A program made the position numbers and the translations under genes. A DNA stretch of 6,731 nucleotides from JADHUC01 sp964617665 (lineage in GTDB: Bacteria; Planctomycetota; Planctomycetia; Pirellulales; Pirellulaceae): NCBI GenBank assembly GCA_964617665.1, contig CAZUAH010000698.1:1-6731 (forward strand). The letters are read 5' to 3'. This document shows, piece after piece, positions 1-6,616 of this stretch (position 1 is its first letter; each line of letters begins with the position of its first letter). The notes under the pieces are model-generated. The model searched no databases. It was not told the origin of the DNA and was given only the letters and a program-made list of their open reading frames with translations.

Positions 1-84
1 GGGGGGGCCCCCAAACTCCACCCGGGCGGTGCGTTGGGCGGCCCCCCCCCCCCCCCCCCCCTCGGGGGGGGGGGGGTGGGGGGG
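1..84. other. Low-complexity poly-C/poly-G contig end
   Basis: The stretch holds a run of 20 C at 42-61, then 13 G at 64-76, one T, and 7 G at 78-84; bases 1-12 are also only G then C. The C and G runs are complementary to each other, as expected from a poly-G read artefact joined to its reverse complement at a contig edge. A real hairpin of this composition cannot be excluded. Bases 85-94 lead into structured sequence that reads normally. I see no gene here; the short open frame running through it is proline/glycine noise. Confidence 0.7.
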
Positions 85-94
85 CATGACTTTA

Positions 95-254
95 CCGGTG
101 GCCCGTCTCCCCGTGCTAAAGCACGGGGCTAGTACCGCCTTCAGGCGGCTCGGCGGCGGCAAAGACCGCATTAATGCGGGACTACGAACAACAAGATCCG
201 CTACGGCGTTGTCAAGAGGGCCTAGGATACTAACGGCCGACCCCAACGGGGTCG
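95..254 (+). ncRNA. Candidate omega/HEARO-like structured RNA, orphan
   Basis: Nearly every base can be placed in a helix. Simple stems are 109-116/121-128 (CCCCGTGC/GCACGGGG, loop TAAA), 135-139/144-148 (CCGCC/GGCGG), 166-170/175-179 (CCGCA/TGCGG), 188-192/208-212 (ACAAC/GTTGT, enclosing CCG/CGG at 198-206) and 238-244/248-254 (CGACCCC/GGGGTCG). Long-range pairs are 100-104/218-222 (GGCCC/GGGCC) and 130-134/228-232 (TAGTA/TACTA), which cross and so form a pseudoknot; GGC 127-129 can also meet GCC 236-238. From memory, the OgeuIscB omega RNA has the same order of elements, an AAAGACCG core (here 161-168) and a similar split pseudoknot. In IscB elements this RNA lies just upstream of the nuclease gene and carries a guide at its 5' end. 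Here no HNH or RuvC open frame follows, and the guide position falls in the poly-G tract, so it cannot be read. It is probably a relic or a trans-acting orphan. It could instead be an unrelated array of hairpins. Confidence 0.5.
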
Positions 255-470
255 AACAACATAGCCCAGGGTAAGCGCGGGCGGCGCAGCCGCGCAGCGT
301 CACCCTGGGTAACGGAGAAGAGAATACCCCAACCCTGAAAGGGTTGCACAGAACCGAGACCATTGTGGAACCCCGTTCAGGGTTCGAGCGACGTGACGCA
401 TCCGTGACCCAGGGTGGCGCGGCTGCACCGCTGACCCTGGGCTACGATGTTTAACCGCTTCGCGGTAACG
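238..470 (+). repeat. Composite hairpin repeat, left copy
   Basis: This is a ~233 bp intergenic unit made of successive inverted repeats. They are CGACCCC/GGGGTCG (238-254); CCCAGGGT 265-272 with ACCCTGGG 302-309 around a GC-rich inner stem (GCGGC 281-285/GCCGC 289-293); AACCCT/AGGGTT (331-345); GAACCC/GGGTTC (368-385); ACCCAGGGT 407-415 with ACCCTGGGCT 434-443; and ACCGC/GCGGT (454-466). The order makes the unit roughly mirror-symmetric about ~355. The unit recurs inverted at 6100-6334. The outer thirds agree at about 90% by hand alignment, while the middle keeps the hairpins and little else. Short open frames across it are spurious. I know no published name that I can assign with confidence; similar hairpin blocks are, as I recall, dispersed in Pirellulaceae genomes. 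Confidence 0.85.
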
Positions 471-600
471 AAGGGACCGCTGAGCCGGTGGCTTAATACC
501 GAGCAAGCAGTGCTCGCGATATCTCAAGGGGAACGCTGCGAAGTGTGGATACCATGAGGCACTCGCGGTGGGAACCGCATTTTGTGGTGGGATGGGACGG
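471..600 (+). other. Leader region upstream of the kinase gene
   Basis: This 130-base gap separates the left repeat from the kinase start. It contains a small hairpin, CGAGCA 500-505 with TGCTCG 511-516 around a 5-base loop, not followed by a T-run. I see no convincing -35/-10 pair, so the promoter is not located. A GAGG at 556-559 lies eight bases before an in-frame GTG at 568, and a GGGA at 594-597 lies very close to the ATG at 601. These are the only ribosome-site candidates. Confidence 0.4.
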
Positions 601-3600
601 ATGGAACAGGACCGATATAGCGAAGCCTGTGGTCTATCTCCATCACAGGTCGTGAAGATCGACAGCATCTGCGATCGCTTCGAGCAGGCGTGGAGCGCCG
701 GCCAGTCTCCGCGGATCGAGGAATACATCGGCGACGAGCAAGAACCGGTCGGCTCCGTGCTGTTTCGGTTCCTGTTGGAGTTGGAACTGGAGTTCCTCTC
801 GCAATCGGGGCAACAAGTCACACCAGCAACGTACCAGGAGCGTTTTCCAGGATTTGCCGATTTGGTCACCGATGTTTTCAGCAAACACGATCCTGGATCC
901 TGCGAGCCGGCAGAAACGGAAGCCCGCGAGTCATCTACGCCTGTGAAGGCCGATCCGAATGCCGAAACCAAGGGCGCATTCGACCGCCGTGTAACCCCAC
1001 AGACTGCCTTTGTCAGTCTGCCAGAGAAACTCGGTCGCTACGTTATCAAGAACCTCTTGGGCGAGGGCGGTTTTGGCTGCGTCTATCTGGGCTATGACAC
1101 GATGCTGGATCGAGACGTGGCACTAAAGATACCACGCGCCGGGATCCTCTTAGATGAGGATGCCGCCCAGCGGTTCTTCCGAGAAGGGCGGGCCGCCGCT
1201 CAGCTACGTCACCCCAATATTGTCCCAGTCTACGAAGCGGGGCAGATTGGTGACGTTTTCTACATCGCGAGCGAGTTCATTGCGGGAATAACGCTCCGAA
1301 AGCAGATCGAGAGCGGATGGCATCCCACACACCGGGAGGCCGCTACGCTGGTATCCAAGCTAGGCTCCGCGCTCCACTATGCTCACAACAAGAGGATCAT
1401 ACATCGTGACGTCAAGCCGGAGAACGTGATGCTTGACGAAAGCGGCGAACCTATGCTCGTGGACTTCGGCCTCGCTCGCAGGGACGAACCCGACGTCCTG
1501 CAGACACGAGAAGGCGTCCTGATGGGAACGCCGGCATACATGAGCCCAGAGCAGGCACGGGGTGAAAGCCACCTGGCTGACGCTCGCACGGATCTTTGGA
1601 GTCTCGGCGTGATTCTGTACGAGTTCCTAGCCGGTAGTCGACCATTTGAGGGCCAGGGGACGGCGCTCTTGTCGGCGATTCAGGAGCAAGAGCCCGCGCT
1701 GCTGAGGAAAAGAGACCGATCCGTCAGCAGAGACTTGCAGACGATCTGCTTGAAATGCTTGGCCAAGGAGCCCGACGCACGCTATCCATCCTGTCAGCAT
1801 CTGGCCGACGAGCTTGATCGATGGCAACGCGGCGAACCGATTGAAGCCCGACCAACTGGTTCGATGGAACGTACTTGGCGCTGGTGCCGGCGCAATCCGG
1901 TGATAGCGACGCTTGGATCGACGATAGCAGTGTTGCTGCTGGTAGTCGTAGCTGTCTTATCCGTTGCCTACTTTCGTGAAGCAGGTTTGCGTCGAAACGC
2001 CGAGACTGCCGCCGCCGGCGAACGGGCTGCCAACCAGACGGCCGAGTCGGCGCGACTGGATGCCGAGAAACAGACGCGGGCTGCAGATGCGGGGCGTTTA
2101 GCAGCGCTCTCACAGCTCAACCTGAAGACGCGTCCTGTCGCCAGTGTCCTCCTAGCTGTCGAGGCTCTCGATACTACGCTGCGTCATGGGGAGCCAAGCC
2201 AATCCGCCGCGAAGCAGGCTCTTTACGACGCCGTGGCAACCTTGGGTGGCAGAGCGATTAGTCGTCACGACGACGAGATCTTGTGTTCCGTCATCAGTCC
2301 GGATGGCCGTTGGTTGGCGACGGGGAGCCTGGACTATACTGCCCGACTCTGGAATCTCGAGTCCGACGATCCATCGGTGGATTCGCTCGTTCTGCCTCGC
2401 CACAAGGCCGCGGTCACTGTCATTTCGTTTAGTCAGGACAGCCGGTGGCTGGCTACAGGGAGCAAGGGCGGAATCTGGCTCTCGGACTTGGCTTCTGAGG
2501 ATCCCTCGGTTGAATCTGCCTTCATCCCTGGAGTCTTTCCGTACGGGGCGACGTTCGCGGCGATCAGCGCGAGCAACCGCTGGCTTATCGCGGGCGGTCA
2601 ATCCGAGCCCATAGTCCTGTGGGATTTGACGGAGGACGATCCAGCAACGCATTGTGTCCGCCTGCAGCATCGCCAAGAACGGCCTAAGCGCGCAACTCTT
2701 GTGAAGGCACTGAGTCCGGATGGCCGTTGGCTCGCAACGACATACCGTTCATCGGACGACTCGATACGGGTTTGGGATCTGACCGTAGACAATCCGAGCG
2801 CGGCCCCAATTGTCCTGCCACGAAACAAGCGTCAGAGAATCTTTGACGTGATGATTAGCCCCAACGGCAAGTGGCTGGTGGCAAACGCGAACGAAGCGAC
2901 GAAGATAAGTGAAAACACGGAGACCCAACAGGCTTCGGTCATACTTTGGAACTTGAACGGCGAAAACCGATTCGCGGCATCCGCTGGCATCCCGCTGGAG
3001 GACCAGCATCGCCACTGCGGAATTAGCCCGGATGGCCGGTGGCTCGTTACTGCGTCTCAGGTTCGTGGCACTATGAAGCTCTTTCTCTGGGACCTGGACT
3101 CCGAGGTCCCACATGCGGCATCGATTTCTCTCCATATGGACTTTACGCCAGCATTGCTGCGGCGAACTGAAGCGATTAGCGCGGACAGCAAATGGTTGGC
3201 TGTCGCTGCCGACTTGAGTAGTCAGGTGTTCTTGTGGGACTTGAGCGAGGCGAGTGGCAAACCACCGGATTCTCTGAGGCCAAAACACATTTTGATGGGA
3301 CCGGATGGACCTATCAGCTCTCTGGCAATCAGTCCTGACTGCCGTTGGCTGATCGCAAGAACAAAGAGCGGCCCAGCCCGCCTCTGGAATCTCTCCCAGT
3401 TCTCTGCCAAGAATCAGTTTCCCGATCCGCTATTGATGTCCACTCAACTTCCGGCTCGTTCCTCGACAATTTCGGACCAATTCTCGGCAACTGGCCGATG
3501 GCTGGCGACTATGAGCGTGCCTGCTTTGAGTGGAGGCGGCACAGTCCGGCTTTGGGATCTACACGTGGCCGCGCCGACCACTGGTCCAATCCTCGATCCG

Positions 3601-5793
3601 GTACCGTCGCGAGGGCGCACATTCGGTTTGGACTTCGCTTCGGATGGTCGCCTCAAGATACACGAGTTTGTCTCCATGGGGACGGATTCCGAGATTATCG
3701 TGCGACGGGACGTGGCTCCCGATGAGCCGTGGGCCGCTCCAAAAGGCGTGCGATTCGATAGGGGAAGCTACTTCTATGCCAACCGTCGACTGCGGAACTC
3801 AGTACATTCCTGCGTAGCCAGTTCCGATGGTCGTTGGCTGGCCGCGAGGTGGAACGACGGAAAGATCACGTTATCGAATCTGAAATCCAAAAACGCGAAA
3901 GAGGCCACGAGTCTCTTTCAGCCGGAGCAAAAAATGAGACCCTACCCCCTGTCGATCAGCTCCGACGATTGCTGGTTGATGGCTCGGGGGCCAGATTCTA
4001 CAACTTGGCTGTGGGACCTTCGTGCGGAGGATCCGTCAAGCAGTCTGGTTGTGTTGCCCTGTGAAGGCGTACTCACCAGTGCCGATGGCCGCTGGCTGGC
4101 GGGGTACAGCCCAAACGAAGGTGTCACGCGGCTTTGGAACTTGCGTACGGAAGACCCGTCTGCGGCGTCTCAGATTATTGCCGGCGCTTGCAGGCCCGTT
4201 GCGCTTAGCCCGGACAACCGTTGGCTCTTGACGTACAAGCTCGAGGGCGACTCCAATCGGCGGAACAGTCTTCTTCTATCTGACTTGACATCGGCCCCGT
4301 CCACGACGAAGTTGTTTGTGTTGCCGCAGGTGGTCTCGCGTCCTGTTTTCAGCGGGGACAGCCGGTGGTTGGCAGGCGTTGACGAGCCCGAAGGCCGGTG
4401 CCTTCTCTGGGATCTCAGCGAAATCGACCGCACCGTCGTCCCTCGTGTTCTTCATGGGCGCGTAACAGGAATCGATCAGTTGGAAGCCAGCCCAGATGGC
4501 CGCTGGCTGGCTACGGGGGCGTCTTGGAAGGACAAGGCAGTCGATCTGTGGGACCTCACTGCTGAAGACCCAACCAAGAAGCCAATTGTCCTGCAAGGGC
4601 ACAGTACGAGCATATGGACTTTTGCGTTCAGCCCCGACAGCCGATGGCTAGCCACAACAGATGGTCAATTGCACATTCGTTTCTGGCATCTCCAACTGAA
4701 TGAGTTGATCGAAGCGGGACGCCGTGTCGCCGGGCGTGATTTGACGGACCAGGAGCGACAGGAGTTCGCCATTCCTCCGGCACCCTCCGCTCTGCCAGTT
4801 GTGGAGGAGCCCGCGACGCTACAAGAAGAACCGACGGAGGAAGTCAGCGAACCGCCGCCCGAAGTTGTTGTCTCCCCCGCTGGTGCCACGCAGGCCAAGA
4901 GGCATCATGAGGGGCGGTCAGAGCACTTCGGGTCCGAAGTGCGGTTGGAGAACTCAATCGGTATGAAGTTGGCCCCGATTCCCGACGGGGAGTACGAGCG
5001 AGGGGCTCGTGACGGTCACGGATTTGCCAACGAGACGCCACGACACCGCGTGTCGATTTCGAGTGGTTTCTTCGTTGGCGTTTACGAAGTGACGCAAGTT
5101 GAATATGAGAAGGTGGTGGGAGTCAATCCAAGCTGGTTTTCAGCCGACGGCGGAGGCAGCGACTACGTTCGCGCAGTGGATACATCGAAGTTTCCCGTGG
5201 AAAACGTCAGTTGGTACGACGCGGTCGAATTCTGCAACAAGCTAAGTGATCGGGAAGGGCGTCCATCGTACTACCGAATGACCGATGTCAAGCACGGTGA
5301 GCTCGGCATCATCAGTGCAGAGGTGGAAGTCGCGGGTGGCGACGGGTACCGGCTACTGACCGAAGCGGAATGGGAGTACGTCGCCCGGGCTGGCACAATC
5401 ACAGTTTTTCCGTGGGGAGATTCACTGTCCTCTACCCAGGCCAATTTTGATGGCGAGTGTCCCTATGGGGATGCAGCACAAGGTCCCGACCTCGCTCGGA
5501 CCGCTGCCGTGGGATCCTATGCAATGAATCCCTGGGGCTTGTACGACACGGCGGGGAACGTATTTGAATGGGTCTGGGACTGGTATGATGAGAACGCCTA
5601 TCAGCAATTCGACGGAGCGGTTGCTGTCGATCCGGTTGGGGCGAACGGTGGCGAGTTTCGAGTTTACCGTGGCGGAGGTTGGTACAAAGGCGGCGCGTAC
5701 TGCCGCACCGCAAGACGCTGCAGGACCGCTCCCGAAACGCGGAAGATTGGCCTGGGCTTTCGGGTGGCCCGAAATCTGCCGAGCGACGAATGA
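601..5793 (+). CDS. Transmembrane Ser/Thr kinase with WD40 array and FGE-type domain
   Basis: The product is a ~1730-residue membrane signalling kinase. Residues ~17-93 form an N-terminal segment (ICDRFEQAW, GQSPRIEEYI) common in planctomycete kinases. The Hanks-type kinase spans ~147-410: glycine loop GEGGFG 154-159, Lys176 in VALKIP, alpha-C Glu195, HRDVKPEN 268-275 with catalytic Asp270, DFG 288-290, GTPAYMSPE 309-317 and Asp331. All catalytic residues are present, so it should phosphorylate Ser/Thr. A single hydrophobic helix at ~434-457 follows a basic WRWCRR stretch, which puts the kinase in the cytoplasm and the rest outside. A charged helix-prone segment (459-545) leads to about 17 WD40-like units (~550-1370), each with an S-x-D-x-R-W-L core and an LWDL end. 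A Pro/Glu-rich linker (~1390-1440) precedes an FGE-sulfatase domain (1447-1730: NVSWYDAVEFC, EAEWEYVARAG, GNVFEWVWDW, GFRVAR). Its last motif reads RGGGWYKGGAYC, with Lys1696 where the first copper cysteine of true FGE would be, so it is probably a binding fold. I chose ATG 601 because it places the N-terminal segment at the usual distance. GTG 568 (GAGG eight bases before it) and ATG 592 remain possible. No partner gene is adjacent. The signal sensed is unknown. Confidence 0.95.
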   Translation: MEQDRYSEACGLSPSQVVKIDSICDRFEQAWSAGQSPRIEEYIGDEQEPVGSVLFRFLLELELEFLSQSGQQVTPATYQERFPGFADLVTDVFSKHDPGSCEPAETEARESSTPVKADPNAETKGAFDRRVTPQTAFVSLPEKLGRYVIKNLLGEGGFGCVYLGYDTMLDRDVALKIPRAGILLDEDAAQRFFREGRAAAQLRHPNIVPVYEAGQIGDVFYIASEFIAGITLRKQIESGWHPTHREAATLVSKLGSALHYAHNKRIIHRDVKPENVMLDESGEPMLVDFGLARRDEPDVLQTREGVLMGTPAYMSPEQARGESHLADARTDLWSLGVILYEFLAGSRPFEGQGTALLSAIQEQEPALLRKRDRSVSRDLQTICLKCLAKEPDARYPSCQHLADELDRWQRGEPIEARPTGSMERTWRWCRRNPVIATLGSTIAVLLLVVVAVLSVAYFREAGLRRNAETAAAGERAANQTAESARLDAEKQTRAADAGRLAALSQLNLKTRPVASVLLAVEALDTTLRHGEPSQSAAKQALYDAVATLGGRAISRHDDEILCSVISPDGRWLATGSLDYTARLWNLESDDPSVDSLVLPRHKAAVTVISFSQDSRWLATGSKGGIWLSDLASEDPSVESAFIPGVFPYGATFAAISASNRWLIAGGQSEPIVLWDLTEDDPATHCVRLQHRQERPKRATLVKALSPDGRWLATTYRSSDDSIRVWDLTVDNPSAAPIVLPRNKRQRIFDVMISPNGKWLVANANEATKISENTETQQASVILWNLNGENRFAASAGIPLEDQHRHCGISPDGRWLVTASQVRGTMKLFLWDLDSEVPHAASISLHMDFTPALLRRTEAISADSKWLAVAADLSSQVFLWDLSEASGKPPDSLRPKHILMGPDGPISSLAISPDCRWLIARTKSGPARLWNLSQFSAKNQFPDPLLMSTQLPARSSTISDQFSATGRWLATMSVPALSGGGTVRLWDLHVAAPTTGPILDPVPSRGRTFGLDFASDGRLKIHEFVSMGTDSEIIVRRDVAPDEPWAAPKGVRFDRGSYFYANRRLRNSVHSCVASSDGRWLAARWNDGKITLSNLKSKNAKEATSLFQPEQKMRPYPLSISSDDCWLMARGPDSTTWLWDLRAEDPSSSLVVLPCEGVLTSADGRWLAGYSPNEGVTRLWNLRTEDPSAASQIIAGACRPVALSPDNRWLLTYKLEGDSNRRNSLLLSDLTSAPSTTKLFVLPQVVSRPVFSGDSRWLAGVDEPEGRCLLWDLSEIDRTVVPRVLHGRVTGIDQLEASPDGRWLATGASWKDKAVDLWDLTAEDPTKKPIVLQGHSTSIWTFAFSPDSRWLATTDGQLHIRFWHLQLNELIEAGRRVAGRDLTDQERQEFAIPPAPSALPVVEEPATLQEEPTEEVSEPPPEVVVSPAGATQAKRHHEGRSEHFGSEVRLENSIGMKLAPIPDGEYERGARDGHGFANETPRHRVSISSGFFVGVYEVTQVEYEKVVGVNPSWFSADGGGSDYVRAVDTSKFPVENVSWYDAVEFCNKLSDREGRPSYYRMTDVKHGELGIISAEVEVAGGDGYRLLTEAEWEYVARAGTITVFPWGDSLSSTQANFDGECPYGDAAQGPDLARTAAVGSYAMNPWGLYDTAGNVFEWVWDWYDENAYQQFDGAVAVDPVGANGGEFRVYRGGGWYKGGAYCRTARRCRTAPETRKIGLGFRVARNLPSDE
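2296..4698 (+). repeat. Coding array of ~17 WD40-like units
   Basis: Inside the kinase gene, the core serine codon of each unit falls near 2296, 2431, 2566, 2713, 2857, 3025, 3178, 3331, 3484, 3640, 3817, 3958, 4078, 4207, 4351, 4489 and 4630, a spacing of 120-180 bases (40-60 residues). Units share SPDGRWLA-like cores and LWDL ends. Many are followed by an acidic EDPS-type linker (DDPS, SEDPS, AEDPT) and a short hydrophobic strand ending in L. The unit near 3640 has lost the Trp and the LWDL end. Seventeen units would fit two seven-bladed propellers plus three extra blades, or another split. Codons differ between units, so the array is old rather than freshly amplified. Confidence 0.85.
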
Positions 5794-5865
5794 TTCCCAT
5801 TGGTCAAGGCCCGTAGCCAGCGTGTCTGCGAACGATCCAAACATGGCGTGTTCACTGGGGGGGGG

Positions 5866-6028
5866 CCCACTGCCCTGGGATGCAGCGGTCGAGTCCGGCT
5901 CCGGATCGCAGTCCCATCCGGCACGGCATTCGACGAGACGTCGTCCTTCGGCGGGTCAGAAGACGGTTGACTGCATCCTGCCATCAACAACCACCAAGCA
6001 CAATCGCGATCAGCCAGCGGAATTGCAT
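5866..6028 (-). pseudogene. Frameshifted small lipoprotein gene (5' part)
   Basis: Reading down from ATG at 6028-6026, the first frame gives MQFRWLIAIVLGGC and then TGA at 5986-5984. The adjacent frame, entered by restoring one missing base around 5990-5998, gives WLLMAGCSQPSSDPPKDD. Joined, this is a textbook lipoprotein leader: a basic n-region, a hydrophobic core, an LMAGC lipobox (diacylglyceryl cysteine) and a Ser/Pro/Asp-rich tether. An AAGGAAG ribosome site lies six bases before the ATG. The rest cannot be defined. The frame stays open through a nine-G tract at 5857-5865 into antisense of the kinase 3' end, and a second frame just before the tract also looks protein-like, so another shift is possible there. 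It converges on the kinase gene. The break is either a true mutation or a sequencing error. I do not recognise the family. Confidence 0.5.
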
Positions 6029-6034
6029 GAGATG

Positions 6035-6041
6035 CTTCCTT
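6035..6041 (-). promoter_or_regulatory. Ribosome binding site of the lipoprotein remnant
   Basis: On the minus strand this reads AAGGAAG, with six bases (CATCTC) before the ATG at 6028. It is the best Shine-Dalgarno match near a start in the window. It supports ATG 6028 as a real start rather than the upstream TTG at 6083, which would add a leader unlike a signal peptide. Confidence 0.5.
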
Positions 6042-6099
6042 GTGTGTTCTTCCGTCAATTCTGACACATTGGAGTGCTGACAAGGCTCTGCCGTTCCTC

Positions 6100-6334
6100 C
6101 GTTACCGCGAAGCGGTTAGACATCATAGCCCAGGGTCAGCGGCGCGGCCGCGACACCCTGGGTATTCCGATCCATGGAATCCTCCGAACCCTGAAAGGGT
6201 TCCACATGCGTCATGATTCTGTGCAACCCATTCAGGGTTGAGGTTCGTTGACTGTTGGTTACCCAGGGTGGCGCTCCACGGCTGCGCCGCCCGCGCTTAC
6301 CCTGGGCTATGTTGTTCGGACCCCTTTGGGGTCG
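6100..6334 (-). repeat. Composite hairpin repeat, right copy (inverted)
   Basis: Read on the minus strand, this copy has the same order of elements as 238-470. They are GACCCC/GGGGTC (6333-6319, loop AAA on this strand); CCCAGGGT/ACCCTGGG (arms at about 6305-6298 and 6268-6261); AACCC/GGGTT (6239-6225); GAACCCT/AGGGTTC (6202-6186); ACCCAGGGT/ACCCTGGGCT (6163-6127); and ACCGC/GCGGT (6116-6104). The first ~77 bases differ from the left copy at about five positions and the last ~55 at about five. The middle linkers are unrelated. No transposase gene or obvious target-site duplication accompanies either copy. Confidence 0.85.
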
Positions 6335-6480
6335 ACTATTTCCCGACGGGCTCGGAGGCCCATCGTACTGCAAACACTGGCGTGTTACTCGCTGCCTGTA
6401 CGATGATAGCCGGTCGTGAGGGTATCTGCCAGACACAGACATCGCGGGATCGGTCTTGTCCGTATCTCTCGCAAGCATGC
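6335..6480. other. Non-coding spacer
   Basis: I see no gene, tRNA or clear terminator here. The open frames crossing it on both strands are continuations of the spurious frames that run through the hairpin repeat. Their translations are rich in Arg, Pro, Gly and Cys and show no domain signature. Confidence 0.6.
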
Positions 6481-6616
6481 AGGGTGGGCCAAACAGGCCG
6501 TGTTCCTGGTGGGCCTTCGGTCGCTAGTTTGACCAGCACGGAACGACACACTGTGATGCCCAGGCCTGTCGGCTTGTGCAGGCCCACCGGGCGCTTCCGC
6601 GACATTGACCCACCCT
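6481..6616. repeat. Inverted-repeat block built on GGTGGGCC
   Basis: AGGGTGGG at 6481-6488 is matched by CCCACCCT at 6609-6616. GGTGGGCC occurs at 6483-6490 and 6508-6515, with its complement GGCCCACC at 6581-6588. The arms could form a nested stem with outer loop ~120 and inner loop ~65 bases. The block resembles dispersed palindromic elements of planctomycete intergenic regions as I remember them, but only one copy is in this window, so its status as a repeat family member is inferred. Confidence 0.45.

Noticed and set aside
238..470. CRISPR array
   Set aside because: The repeated arms are palindromic halves in alternating orientation with irregular spacing, not identical direct repeats with uniform spacers.
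95..600. IscB or TnpB gene following the omega-like RNA
   Set aside because: No open frame with RuvC or HNH motifs occurs between the RNA and the kinase gene on either strand.
300..971. Minus-strand open frame of 223 codons
   Set aside because: It runs antisense through the kinase N-terminus and into the hairpin repeat; its translation is Arg/Ser/Pro-rich with no domain signature.
2186..2614. Plus-strand open frame of 142 codons inside the kinase gene
   Set aside because: It is a shifted reading of the WD40 coding sequence, which is fully explained by the main frame.
5422..5844. Minus-strand open frame of 140 codons across the kinase 3' end
   Set aside because: Most of it is antisense to the conserved FGE-type domain. 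Only the first ~20 codons lie in intergenic DNA, and these may belong to the broken lipoprotein gene.
5794..5870. Rho-independent terminator after the kinase gene
   Set aside because: No stem followed by a T-run is present; the GGGCCC at the end of the nine-G tract has no U-tract on either strand.
238..6334. Composite transposon
   Set aside because: The flanking repeats are inverted, but neither contains a transposase, and no target-site duplication is visible at their outer edges.
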